From Coprinellus micaceus (taxonomy: Eukaryota; Basidiomycota; Agaricomycetes; Agaricales; Psathyrellaceae), in assembly GCA_951394405.1 (NCBI GenBank), contig OX596344.1:1-64000 (forward strand): a stretch of DNA of 64,000 nucleotides, read 5' to 3'. Position numbers and translations under genes: made by a program. The notes beneath the pieces are model-generated. The model was not told the origin of the DNA. It searched no databases and worked only from the letters and a program-made list of their open reading frames with translations. Positions 22,713 through 33,924 of the stretch are shown here, piece after piece (positions within the stretch are counted from its first letter, which is position 1; the number at the start of each line of letters is the position of its first letter).

Positions 22713-23459
22713 GTTCGAAGGTTAATGAAGCGAGTGTCGAGTAGGTAAGTAGAGGACAAGCGTGTGTTAAGCAGACCTACATACCATTCATGAATCAAGT
22801 CGAGAAGACCGTTCCGATATTTTGACCGCTGATCGGCAAGACCGGACGGATGCGCCGAGAGACAAGTTACGCCGGTGAGAAACATGCTTCTGTGCTGAAG
22901 GGAGTGGAAAAGGCGTGCGGAAAAGGCGTACTCTGTCCTGAAAGGCATCGATCAAGGGGGATGCCCTTCTTCAAGTTGGCACCTCCGAGGGGAAGGTGGC
23001 CCAGCGATATACGAAGTCCAATGCCACTGAGAGATGTGGCGTTATGTCGTTAACACATCAATGCACGGGTCGTTTTCCAACCCGAAGGCTTCTCAACAAC
23101 GCGGAATGCCGAGGGAGGAAGGGGCCGCCAAAGGATCATGGTCGATCTCGTCAAGATTCCTCTTGGCGCCGCTGAGGCGACGACGCCACAGGTAAGATCG
23201 TTGTGAATAACAGGCACACGCAATACGGAGGGACTGGGCATACTTGGTGACGTCTCCTGTTAACCTTATACCAGGGCGTGTAAATGCAGCTCAGCAAAGT
23301 ATTTGGATTTAAATGCATTGGCATCATCAGTTTACGTAGAATTTCGAAGGGCCAAAGAATAAACCAGCCGGAATGAACACTCCCGGAATCGACGTCAGGA
23401 TAATGATCGCCTGCCTCTATGAAGACCTCCAGAAGACACGGGCGAAGCACGACGACCCC
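22713..23459. other. Intergenic, no supported gene
   Basis: The region separates the ends of two convergent genes. Only short open frames are present and none is protein-like. No RNA gene or repeat was recognised. Confidence 0.4.
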
Positions 23460-24181
23460 TCAGTGAGACATGCCAGGCGTGCGCCTAGATGAAGGAGATG
23501 CTCCAATATTCTGTTTCCCGCGAGGAGAGGTGACGGGTGGGACCCGGGGCCATGTGATAGTCAACGTCCCGGCTTGCAGAGCAGCGGTTATGTCGGACTC
23601 CTTTCGATGCAAAAGGGAATATTTTCAGCAAAGGAATGAAGCGATCGAGGCGGATGTGACGAACTTTGAGCCCAGCTCTCACGGGAATTGCACGATAGAA
23701 CTTTCCGAAACGGATTTCGTGGATGTGAATAGCGATTGGAGGGGCTCCCGGTTGTGTGTCATCGGGGACTGTATCTCGAACGGCAAGGCGTTGTCGTACG
23801 GCCAAGGGAGGGAGGCGCTCGCCCTTGATGATGAGGCTGCCCTTCTGTAACTCCAGTGCGACATCACCTGCATGGACGCCAGGTAATTCAATGACAGCGA
23901 CGAGGGTGTTGTTGGCAGCATCGTCGATGAGATCCATCCTGCGAAATGCGAGTCCGTTACGAGGCCATTCACACGGAGGTCGGATGAGCATACCTGGGTG
24001 TGAAGGTCTTGGGAGCTGAGGCCACCGCGCACGGCGGAACGATGCGCAGCTTTCCGGCCTTTATGGCTTGGGCGCACTTCCAATTTGCTAGCCGATCGAC
24101 TGCATGGCGCAGGACGAGGTTGCACATATCGAAGGCGATGGCGTTCGCGTTCGTGTCGAGATGTGAAACTGGTGTGGACAT
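23460..24181 (-). CDS. Small heat-shock protein (Hsp20 / alpha-crystallin domain)
   Basis: The exons are 24181-23994, 23938-23665 and 23600-23460, with introns of 55 and 64 nt; phases match and the product is 200 residues. An N-terminal arm of about 60 residues is followed by a start-of-domain motif, TPRMDLIDD, then ELPGVHAGDV, a strand pair, the conserved IRFGKFYRAIPVRAGLK core and DITAALQAGTLTITWP, which is the end of the alpha-crystallin domain. The usual C-terminal I/V-X-I/V motif is not obvious; the tail is Ser/Pro-rich. Family members are ATP-independent chaperones that oligomerise and hold unfolding proteins, mainly in the cytosol. An insert between the middle strands is longer than typical. 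A TATA box lies about 85 bp upstream; no canonical heat-shock element was found close by. Confidence 0.85.
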
Positions 24182-24263
24182 GCTATGCAGACAGCGAGGG
24201 AAAGGGGGTGGGAGCTGGATTGGGTCGCAGATTTTGGGTTTGAACACCAAAGAGGGAGACCAT

Positions 24264-24274
24264 CCTTTATAACG
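24264..24274 (-). promoter_or_regulatory. TATA box of the Hsp20 gene
   Basis: On the minus strand the sequence reads GTTATAAAGG, about 85 bp upstream of the ATG at 24181. Strong TATA boxes are common in stress-inducible fungal genes. Confidence 0.6.
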
Positions 24275-25736
24275 TGGGCATCTAACGGTCGCATGACCGA
24301 CCAAGGGGAAGACAAAGGAACGCTTTGCCAATAGAAGCTGCATTCGCCGGCGTGGCGCCAGGGCACCCGCGATCGAACGTGGTCGCAATAGGTCTCGATG
24401 ACGAAGGTCTTTGGCCCGGAAGTGCCGGTAAATGAGCGGTCGTGGGTCGTGGACCACGAGGGGGAAAGGCGAAAGCAAAGCTGCTTTATTATCGTAGCGC
24501 AGAAGAGTGGTGTTGAAACCCAAGATCGGATCGCATAACGGTGAAAGTCGCGTCTAGTTTGGACCCTGAGAAGGCCCATCCGTCGCCAGTAATTTGCGGT
24601 GGCACGAGCACGTCTAAGTATCTAGAGCTCCGGTGAGGGGAACAATCCAGTCGAAAGGTCTGGGAGCAAGTAAGCCAGGTAGGGCGTTGGTCACCGTCAT
24701 AGGGCGTGTGGATCCGAGGGAGGGTGGATGTTTCCATGAATCTGGGGAGGGTCGTTTGGGTAAAACGCAAAGCCTGTGACGAAGATACCGGAAACAACGA
24801 AACAAGTGCCACACCATAATCGAACAAACAGTCGATGCTACCGAGCCCACGTGATTCCATTGTGACCCAACGGTCAACCGGGATTCACCGTTGATCAGAT
24901 CTTCCACCTCAGGGCTTCTCCTCCTCGCCCTTCTCTCGTTGACCTTCGTGCCACCGCTGGTATATTTCCAACCTGCTTCGAACGCTTGCTTACCTTTGTG
25001 CCGTGCATAACACGGCCCTGCTATCTCGATACTACGGCAACAAGCAACAAACAACCTTTGCAACATGCCACAGTTAGACCTCCGTAGGGCAATGGAACAT
25101 CCTCTCTGTCGGTCCTATATAGATGGCCACCAGCGCCGCGCTTCTTAGGCCCTTAGCCGAATCCCCCTTTCCCAAAGTACCCCTCACGTTCACCGCTTCT
25201 CACACACCGCACGCATGCCTCGAAGCTCAAAGGAGTGTATGTACGACCAGCGCAATCACCCCCTCCCTCCCCATCGCAACAACCCAACCCCCTTCCTTCC
25301 CATCGCAATCCCCCTTCCCTCCCCATATCGGTTCGCTGAAGTTTACGCTTTGCAGGGGCTATAATCGCCATCCTTTTTCTGTTGAAGTCTGGCCAGAGCG
25401 GCCACATGACCATTGGCTCGATTATGGTTGCAGGTTCGTTGTCGTATCTTGTCGCCCTAATTATGACTGAAACATTTATAGGCCAGACAGTAGCCGGGAG
25501 ATCCGGACACCCACCTCTTCTCGGACACACTATTCGATTGGGCTTGCTTCAGTTGGTTGGTTTCCAGGTTTTTTTTTGTCTGCAGGTAGAAGGACTCATG
25601 TTTCTTTGGTAGCAAATGAGGGGCCTGATACACGTCGAGTCTACGACCACCTCCCGAGAATGCTTTTCCGTAAGTTTGAATCCAACGTGGGACGGCCTGT
25701 AAGCACCTATCCTCTTACAATCAAGTCTCCTGGCTG
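24275..25736. other. Intergenic, no supported gene
   Basis: Open frames on both strands lack recognisable domains. A TATA-like CCTATATAG lies only about 10 bp before an ATG at 25123 whose frame is Ser/Pro-rich and without support. A short CCCTTCC-type repeat tract lies at about 25258-25330. Confidence 0.4.
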
Positions 25737-26216
25737 ATGATTGAAAGGTGGGATGGGCTTTGCGCCGTGGAGTGCGACCCTGATTCTCGTTCTTCCGGGA
25801 CCCAAGAACAGGCGGCGGAACTGTATACCGCGCAGACCGCTCTATTCGAAAGGTTGGCCGAGTCACCTCCTCAGAAGCAGGTCAGTCCCTTTGGATCCCC
25901 TGCACGTATATCAACGATGGATTCGTCTAATCATTCATTCTAGAATACTTCCACGACTCGGATGCTCGCTGCTCGAGCGACCCTTCGCTCGGAGTATCTG
26001 GACACCCTGAGGGAGGAAATTGATATCGTCGGTCAGCTCTTGAACACATCGAAGACAATCTTAGATCACGATGATCTAGCTGTAAGGCGAGGGCTCATGA
26101 CGGGCTACGTCACCATGGCGGAAGGTGGGAATACCCTGAGGATGCAAGCAAGTGCTCTTGACGCACGGTGGAAGGCTAGGGATGATGCGTTGAAGGATGC
26201 GGGTTTTAACTCGTAG
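25737..26216 (+). CDS. Small helical protein, two exons, unknown function
   Basis: The exons are 25737-25880 and 25944-26216, joined in phase 0 across a 63-nt intron (GTCAGT..TAG), giving 138 residues. After about 25 residues the product is predicted almost wholly helical: EQAAELYTAQTALFERLAE, then MLAARATLRSEYLDTLREE, DIVGQLLNTSKTIL and a final helix ending KDAGFNS. It has no membrane segment and no cysteine-rich motif. The helical pattern could support coiled-coil pairing. An additional 5' exon is possible because the first 20 residues look less protein-like. I do not recognise the family. Confidence 0.55.
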
Positions 26217-27262
26217 TAAGCCTACTTAGCTAGCCAGTCACCCAGGCGCTCTCAGCGCTCGTCCCCCAACTTATCTCAGCCGCTTTTCATGAATACAAGT
26301 GAATACAACTTCACCTTTCCTCAATCCAAATGAAGAAGCGCCTCCGACTCACCTTTTGGTTCGCGCTTCAGGATTCCTTTGAAAATGGGTATGCTTTGAA
26401 TTCAACAGTATATCTGGCACTGCGGAGGACCGTTGGAGGAACCGTAACTGGTAAAGAATTGCTCGGTTCATCAGAAGTTTTTCAAAAAACTGGATCGCGG
26501 TTGCACTGAATGAAACGTGACTTCCTAGAAATATGTCCTGCTAAATCCCCATACATACCTCATGAACGGCCGCCAAGGGAGCTCACCTGCCACGAGATCG
26601 TCGCCAGAAGGGAGTAATCAAGGGGCAAGTTCACGAGCGCTCGAAAATGGCAAGGCCGACGCTTCTCGGCTTTTCCTTTACCTCAGCTGACTCGCGCTTG
26701 ACCACTTCGCCACCCACCGTCCCTATACGTCGAACGTACCGTACGCTGGCAACCTTTACACCGTCCACATCTCCTCTACGCCACCGACATCCTCTAGATC
26801 TGCAATCACAACATCGATCTTCGAGTTCTAACCACGGGGCCGACGGGCGCCTAAAACCGTCTGGTCCCCCCGGGGAGACGTCCGGTGAGAGCAATCTCGA
26901 TTGGTCATCTCGCCATTGCCGCCACCACCCCTAACTACTAAACCTACGCCCTTGACCCCATGCGCGACTATGAGGAGTATTGGCCGCCATCCTTCCGTAT
27001 TTGTAGAAATGGTGTAGGAACCAATGCGAGGTGGGTACGGAACCTTGAACTCTGAAATTCGTTCGCTTAGTCAATTTGCTAGATGTTACCTGATTGAGGC
27101 TCAGCATTGCTCAGACCGTGTCGCTGTGTGGGTCTGGGCTCTCAGTTGCTGGGGTTCGTCGGTGTCGACGCACACGCCCTTATGATCATGTCGCCCTCTG
27201 AACAAGCACAACGGGGCAGGAGAGACTCTGTGCACATCACATACATTTTGCGCTATCTTACA
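26217..27262. other. Intergenic, no supported gene
   Basis: This is the gap between convergent gene ends. The open frame at 26647-26934 is Ser/Pro/Arg-rich without splice-supported extension. Nothing else was recognised. Confidence 0.4.
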
Positions 27263-28965
27263 CTAAAAAAGGACTCCTGGTCTAGCACACCCGCCTACCA
27301 CCCATTTGACGGTAATGGAGGTAGGGAAAGCCTGGCCTACTTCCGCGTTTGCCTCCTCTACGCTTGCATAGCCAATTGACCGCATGAACCCGGGCGAAGC
27401 AACGTATACCGCCTCCTTAAGCGAAGTACCGCGGGTGAGCCAGCGGTGGAGGAATCTCTCGACATCCAGCATGCCAATGATGGACTCTTCGTCGGTAAGG
27501 CTGACTATAATCTTCTGGAGCTGTGTTATATGGCTGTTTTCGAGGGTCCAGTCGAGCGTATGACTACCGTAGATAGCAGGAGGGTGGAGGGACATTACGT
27601 GGATTCGTGGCATGACCTCCAACATCGGCGCAAGAAAGAGAGAATTCGGGGAATCGCCACAGGAAAACCTGGCGTACAGGCTGGAGACCCTGGCGGTGTT
27701 TTGAAGAATGTTTCCAGCGGCTGCGTTCCACACGGCGAACGCGAAGAGATCCCTCGGGTCAGAGACTGACAGGATTTCAAACCATCGCGACAACACGGCG
27801 GCTGTGCCAGGGAACCCTCCAGTGACGATGCCGATCTGGCTGAAGTTGAACTTGAGGGTTGCAATCGCACCGTTATCCTGTTCGAGGCGAAGGGATGGGT
27901 CTTCTGTGCTCAAAGACAGATGGCAACGCGAAAATGTGCAACCCTGTCCAATAAATTCAGTTGCAGCCGTTGCAGCGCTCTCGACATCGTTCATGCTGAT
28001 GGCGCCTGGGAATAGCACGTCAACGGTGACTGCACAGTTGGAAGGGTAATGCAGCTGGTGAGCGAGACTTTGGCATAGCGAAAACGGAGCTGAGACGGTC
28101 AAGGTCGCAAGGAGGGGGAGCTCCATGCGATGGGAGAACGAGGTGCTGGATGAGGCTTCTGATAGGCAGTTCCACAGGGTCAGGTGACGGAGGCTCTCCA
28201 GGAACGGGTTCCACAGGGAGTCGATCGAGAACGCCGAAAGGGGAGCTTGTGGACCACCTGAGTGCTGAATGGCGACCGTGGAGACTTGATCGAAGTAGGC
28301 GAAGGGTGGTGTAAAGTAGCAGTTACTCATGTCGAGTGTTTGCAATCGAAGAGGTTGGCTGGTGAAACGGGCGAAACAATCGTCCAAGCAAATGTTCTTG
28401 AGCCCGTGGAACTTGATGATGCAATGCTCGACCACGGGGAGCAAAACCTTAAGCACCGCCATGGCGAAGGTCCCATCCATCTCCTCAGTAACCTCAATGG
28501 AGAGGTACCTTAACCTGCCTAATTCCGCCATGACAAGATGCCACAAACCAAGAGGGTTGAATTCCTCGTCTTCCACAATTGATAGTACAAAGGGGAGTGG
28601 GGAGGACCTTTGGAGCAGGGTTCGTAGGAGGCCTTCGGATGTCGTGTTCAGCGACGGGAAATTCGTCCACAGGTGGGGGTTGTGCGTGGCAATATCGCGA
28701 AAAAGGGTGTTCACGTGCGAGACATGCACCAAGTCGTGAAGTTCAGAGGCAGACGATGAATGAAAATGGAGGGGGTGAAAATGACGGTGGACGACCTTTG
28801 TGAAGATCAAAGAGAGGACTTCTGGGGATAAATCCAAAATATTCGCCGACTTCTGGACAAAGCAAGGCGTCGATAGAAGGTTGGATTGCGCATGGAATGG
28901 GTACCCACCTGTATCGTGTTCCCAGGTGCTTTGGTCGTATCGCAATCGTCGCCTGTCACCGCCAT
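27263..28965 (-). CDS. F-box protein
   Basis: Exon 1 is 28965-28909 (19 codons from ATG), a 56-nt intron follows (GTGGGT..CAG), and exon 2 is 28852-27263, giving 548 residues in phase 0. An F-box lies at about 23-83: NILDLSPEVLSLIFTKVVH, then VHVSHVNTLFRDIATHNPHLW. The rest is the leucine-rich, weakly repeated body usual for agaricomycete F-box proteins (for example LRYLSIEV, LQTLDMSNC, LRHLTLWNC, VMSLHPPA). F-box proteins bind Skp1 and present substrates to SCF ubiquitin ligases; the target is unknown. The frame stays open upstream through a minisatellite coding Ser-Leu-Pro repeats, but has no ATG there, so the spliced ATG start is preferred. The gene lies tail-on to the plus-strand gene at 25737-26216. 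Confidence 0.85.
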
Positions 28966-29010
28966 TTCGAGTCTCGTTAGGCCCACGCCACGCAATGGAA
29001 AGAACGGGGA

Positions 29011-29070
29011 GAGATGGGAGAGATGGGAGAGATGGGAGAGATGGGAGAGATGGGAGAGATGGGAGAGATG
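29011..29070. repeat. 9-bp minisatellite in the F-box gene leader
   Basis: About seven perfect copies of GATGGGAGA (on the plus strand) lie 45 bp upstream of the F-box ATG. On the transcribed strand this is a pyrimidine tract, TCTCCCATC repeated. It also keeps the reading frame open, coding Ser-Leu-Pro. Confidence 0.9.
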
Positions 29071-29362
29071 CGGGATTATCGAGCAAGGAATGAGTGGCGG
29101 CTTTGGATGATGACTATTGGGGTCTTTGAGAGATATTCTTGTCGACGAACACCTTTTCATACCCCATGCGCCATGATCATGGTCGTGGCGCCACTGTAAG
29201 GTGGCCGGTGTTGCTTTCTGAATAGTCCCTGTGGCATTAGTGAAATCAGTGGCTTCGGCGAAAGAGAGGGTCCATAACATGCTCCCAGAACCGATGCCAA
29301 TCAAAGATTCAGTCAGGACAAGGAGACGATAATGGAGGGGTAGAAAAGAGACAATTAGATGC

Positions 29363-32300
29363 TTAGGAAGAATACATTGACTGGGGTCCTCTGCCGCCGC
29401 CGTACAATCGGGAGGAACCGAGGCTCTGTTCCAACCTCGCATACCACTCAAAGTAGACCCGATCCGACTCCCGTGAGCCCTTGCTTTCAAAGTCAGGGTT
29501 ATCTAGAGGCAGCATTCAGCCAGTGGGGTGAATTGCAACGATTCGGGACATCCACCTTCCAAAGGTACAAATGGATCCCTCCTCCTTACCGTGAAGTTTG
29601 AGGGGTGTTTCGGACTGTGCGCATCGAGGGTTGTGTTTAGAAAGTATCGGTCGGTCTGGAGCAATTTTTCAAGGCATTCGTCGACCTTGGGATAGGCCCG
29701 AGCTGTGGACTTGATATAGGCGTGGAACAGGTCGGAGTGTTCCCCGAATGCCCCCGGGAGCCCATCCGGTCCTGGTTCGCTCTGGGAATTCGTCGCGTCC
29801 CGAATGGTGGAACAGTGGTGGTAGCCCTTCAATGCGTGTATGAAGTGACCCATCATTCCATAGAACATATCCCAACCGTCGGATGGTGGATGTACAATGA
29901 TGTTGACGAATATGTGCCCTAGGAGGGTTTGCATCCGTCCGCGGCTGTAGACGTTGTCTACACGTGCTTGGTGGCTGATGGCTGACGCAAAGTAAGTCTT
30001 CAACGCCTGGGACGGATTGATATGCCTGGCGTGCATCGACGCGACCAGGTGGGCGTCCGTGGTCTCCCTGTAGCTGTCGTGGCATAGAGCTTCCTGAAGT
30101 TCCACATAGATGGCCAGGTAGATGAGGTCCACCAACCCGGACGGCGTCCAAAAATCGGGTGCATGAGCCAGGTCTTCGTCGAGCGTTACGGGTGAGATTC
30201 AGGCGGAACACTAATCATCGCTTACCTTCTTGCTCCAAGTCTTTCGCCGTCAGGGTCTTGTAGTAGTGATAAACAAGGGAGTGAATTCGTCCCTGGAACC
30301 CGGAGTCGTTGATCGCCGAATCGTTTTCGCCTTTGAAGAATTGATGGACTGCTCCTAACACCGACCTCCGTAGCGTCGCTGTGGCAAGAAAGTGGCCTCC
30401 GAGTGACACGGAATGGCTCGCTGTCACGAACGCATACTTCTGGGCCGGGCGCTGAAACCTGGAAACGGCTCAGACGGTGAGCACGCGAAACACGGGAAGG
30501 CCACCCACCAGAGATCACCGGGCTCTAGTGCCACTGCTTCCACATCCCAGTCATCCCAGTTCCTGGTTGCAATGTCTTCCTCTCCTTCGGCAAATGCTTG
30601 AGCTGATGACAATCTATTCTTGTCGCGCGGTTCCGCGACAACCCAAAGCTGTAATCCGCAGACGCCGATTACGAAAGTGCAGAGCCCGCCGTGGTTGAGG
30701 TCGAAGTAGTGACACACTCCGGCGGTCGACGCATGGCCCCAGCGTATGCCACCAGATGGCAAACGGTTCAAAAAGGACGGGTCGTGATGGATCCCTTGCG
30801 CCGCGTGAGCATCGCTGGCCAGCCGATCGTCGGGAGCCGATTTCCAACCTTCCATGTCCCAGGGCATATAACCCGTGCTCAAGCTCTTCGCGACGAGGTC
30901 GATATCTCTTTGGGCGACCTCGTGGAACTGGCGAAGGGATCCGCCACGGATAGGAATGCTCGGTATGGGCGGAATCTTGTGAGGGGTGGGATCATCACGC
31001 GACAGAGAGAAGTCTATTGCGGCCATGCAACGATTAATGGTTGATCTTAGGTAGGCGATTAGGGAGAGCACCTTGAACCGGGGCCCTGCGATCGACGTCG
31101 GCGAGGAGGCCCAGAGTGTGGAGGTCAAACTTGGCTCCGGGCAAGGCTCCAAAGCCGGGGAGTAGCCTATTCGTTTCGCTATGACCGTAACCGGGAACGA
31201 GGATGTTCTGCGACGCAAAGAGTCGTTGAATCTCTGCGTCGCTTTTGTCTTCCAATTGCTCAGGGGTGATGACGCGAATCAGAGATGTCTCGGGGGAATA
31301 GAGGAACCGTGGAAGCCCATCTTCGGAGTAGAGAGCATCCACGGCACCCATGAGACGTGCCAAGCCTCTGTAAAGACCCTCAGTCTAATAAAGGCGCGTC
31401 AAAGGCACGTCAATAAACCTCCACTGAGTACGGCTGTAGGATCTCACCTGTGCAACTACCCTGCAAAAAATTGATTTACCCTTCCCTGACCACATATTAT
31501 ACGTATGCTGATAAAACTCGGAGAAGCGCTGTAAAAGTACGTCGCGTAAGCATTGGACGAGGCGCACTCCGCACCATTACTTACAGGTCTATCATGATCA
31601 GGTTCTACCTCTAAGGGGTCGAGGGCCACATGATTAGAAACAAGCTTCATCTGTTGCGTGGAAATTAGTTAGTTCTGGAAGAGACCAAAATGGTGAGGAT
31701 AATACCTTGACCTCCCCCACGTCCTGGTACCAATGCTTGCCGCTTTCTACCACATCCCAGCTCGTCGTGCTTGCACCAAAACCTGGATGCACGAGTTCAC
31801 CAGCCTCATCCCCAGGGCACTCCAGCCTACTACGGTTTCCTTTTGCTAAACCCATCATTTCATCTCGACCTTCGTCTGGCCTTCTGGTCGCGGTCGGCCC
31901 TCTCCATGGTGGACTAATACTCAAGACACTCCCCATTCTAGACACGTCGGTAGGTGTCGAAGGTCCCGGAGTACTGCCCTCTAGGTGCGTGTCGCGGGCT
32001 TCGATGCTATAACCTTTAAGGCCAACCCGGTGCGTGCGTGGGGGCACATCGCCGTTAGGGTCGTGTAAGGCCGTCCAATGTATTTCATCACCCGTCATCA
32101 ATGGCCAGGAGTGAGGCCGAGGCCGTAGTGCCCACGTTTTAAACAACGGCGTCTCGGTTGGATCGTATATCACTTTAGCCATAGAGTCTGCTGTGGAAGG
32201 GACGGTGAGAAATAGAGAAGAAGCAAGGGTAGATCCGAAAGACTCTCACTTCTCCCGAAGAACGCGCTCTGGCGGGGCTCAAGCTCCCTATCCTTCCATA

Positions 32301-33553
32301 GGTAAGCCAAGTTCAAAAATGCGGCGCCTGCCGTCTTTCTCCCAGCTGAGATTTCCAGAACCTCATTCCATATCTCGGCCTCCAGTTCCTCCACTGCCCG
32401 AGGACGACAGTTGCCAAAGTGCTTAGAATTCTAGCCGTCGGAGGAGACCTGAGCGACTGGGAAAGGGGCGCTGAAAGCCACTTACCACAAGGAGTTCTTC
32501 AAAACATGTCGAGTACTTGCCAATTACCCGACCACCACCAAAGAGGGCTAGAGGGGAACCGAGAACAGCGAGTGCGAAAATAATCCGTAAGGCGTTGTGC
32601 TCCTGCATTGCACTTCGAATAGCAATTGATTCTGTCTCAGAGAGTGGCTTCTGACTGTCTGGGAGGTTCTGCGCCATCTCTTCGTAGCCTTCGGGGAGCG
32701 CGATGCCACCAGCCTAGAAGGACGTGGAGTCCATAAGCTGTTCATTGCGACACGAGCTACACGGCCCACCACAGTGAGGTAACAAACGTAAAAGGCTAGA
32801 GCGGCAATATTGAAAGCCAGTTTTAGCCCTTGCTTCGCGGGTCGAGCAGACCTGTACACTCCCATCTCAACAGCGATACTCCCCAAGGTTCGAGAAGATG
32901 AAACCCGTTGGAAGGGTATAGGGGTGTTCTCGGCGCCAGACTGGACTTTACGAATGATGTTGTTAATGTTCCCAAGAGAGTCTAAATGATTCTCGAGCGC
33001 AGTTAAGCCAACGGAGAGGAGAGAGGGTGCAAGGCCACACCTGATTGGTACCGACATAACCCACGCGCCTAGGCTGCTTCAAAACGGCTCTCGAGATGTC
33101 GATCGTTCCTCGAAGATCGACGAGGGTATCGAGGAAGAGATGTGCTGTCACATAGTCCGATAGAAGGTGGATTGCGGAAGGTACCAGCTTCTTGGTCTTC
33201 ACGTTTCTATACAACGAGTTGACAGGCTTCGTGGCTTCTGCCTCTGCCTCTCCTTGCAGAAGGGCGAGCAGCATTCGCGATTGGGAGGATTTCTGCGGAA
33301 GCACGTTGGCGTTATAGTTTGTGAGGCTTGATGCAAAGAGCTGACAGCGAGGTTAGTCAAGACTGTGCCTCATCGTGAAGGGTTGAAGGTATGATATGCG
33401 TACCCGGTATGGGCTAGCTTGAGGTAGCAGATGTTCCAGAGGCTCGGCAGATACGAGAGCAGTGGTCTTTAGTGGCATCAATCTCAGGAGTCGAACGTCA
33501 GCGACCCGCAAATCGCGTGGTTCAGAAGGGCAAATCGTCTGGGTCTGGGACAT
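29363..33553 (-). CDS. JmjC-like protein with N-terminal hydrophobic region (paralogue 1)
   Basis: A 13-exon model of 1126 residues: 33553-33404, 33340-33065, 32991-32770, 32713-32486, 32421-32250, 32190-31706, 31650-31585, 31528-31480, 31365-31072, 31013-30509, 30458-30226, 30173-29590 and 29479-29363. All junctions keep phase. Hydrophobic segments lie at about 198-216 and 257-274, followed by a charged, Pro-rich linker (about 350-500). A JmjC/cupin-like part begins near 590 (LFASQNILVPG), with RWGHASTAGV, a strand around 750, GLQLWVVAEP, LEPGDLWFQRP and SLGGHF. In active JmjC oxygenases an H-x-D/E pair and a distal His bind Fe(II); here the aligned positions read DLN (about 752-754) and QK, so catalysis is unlikely. 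It could be two genes divided near the ATG at 32182; the similar paralogue at 36917-40921 argues for one. Confidence 0.72.
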
Positions 33554-33924
33554 GGTCACTGGCAACCAGTGCCTTGTCAAAGGGACGACCTCAGGGCAAA
33601 GATGGAAACGAGATGATCTCATCATTTTTGCTCCCTTCACAGCCACGCTGATCCAATCATTTCTGCTCCCTTCACAGCCACTTTCGCTCGGCGGACGTCT
33701 TCCCACTCCAGGAACCTACGATTGCGAGATGTCTGTGTATGTATAAAGATGTATAACAACCCGTATCAACTCGTTAACTTGAATAAGCGGACGTTTTACG
33801 TTCGAGGCTACCGGTTCCCGTTCAAACATGCGACCGGTCGAAAGCACAAAACCGGTGAGTAATCATGATCAATAGGTATTAGGTTAGTCGTAGGAAGGGA
33901 TCCACAGCCAATCCTGGGCGACAG

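Noticed and set aside
28966..29086. Extension of the F-box protein through Ser-Leu-Pro repeats
   Set aside because: It has no ATG in frame; the spliced model with ATG at 28965 joins in phase and fits the F-box start better.
32183..33553. Splitting the first JmjC-like model into a separate membrane-protein gene
   Set aside because: Possible, but intron phases join without error and the paralogue at 36917-40921 has the same hydrophobic segment before its linker.
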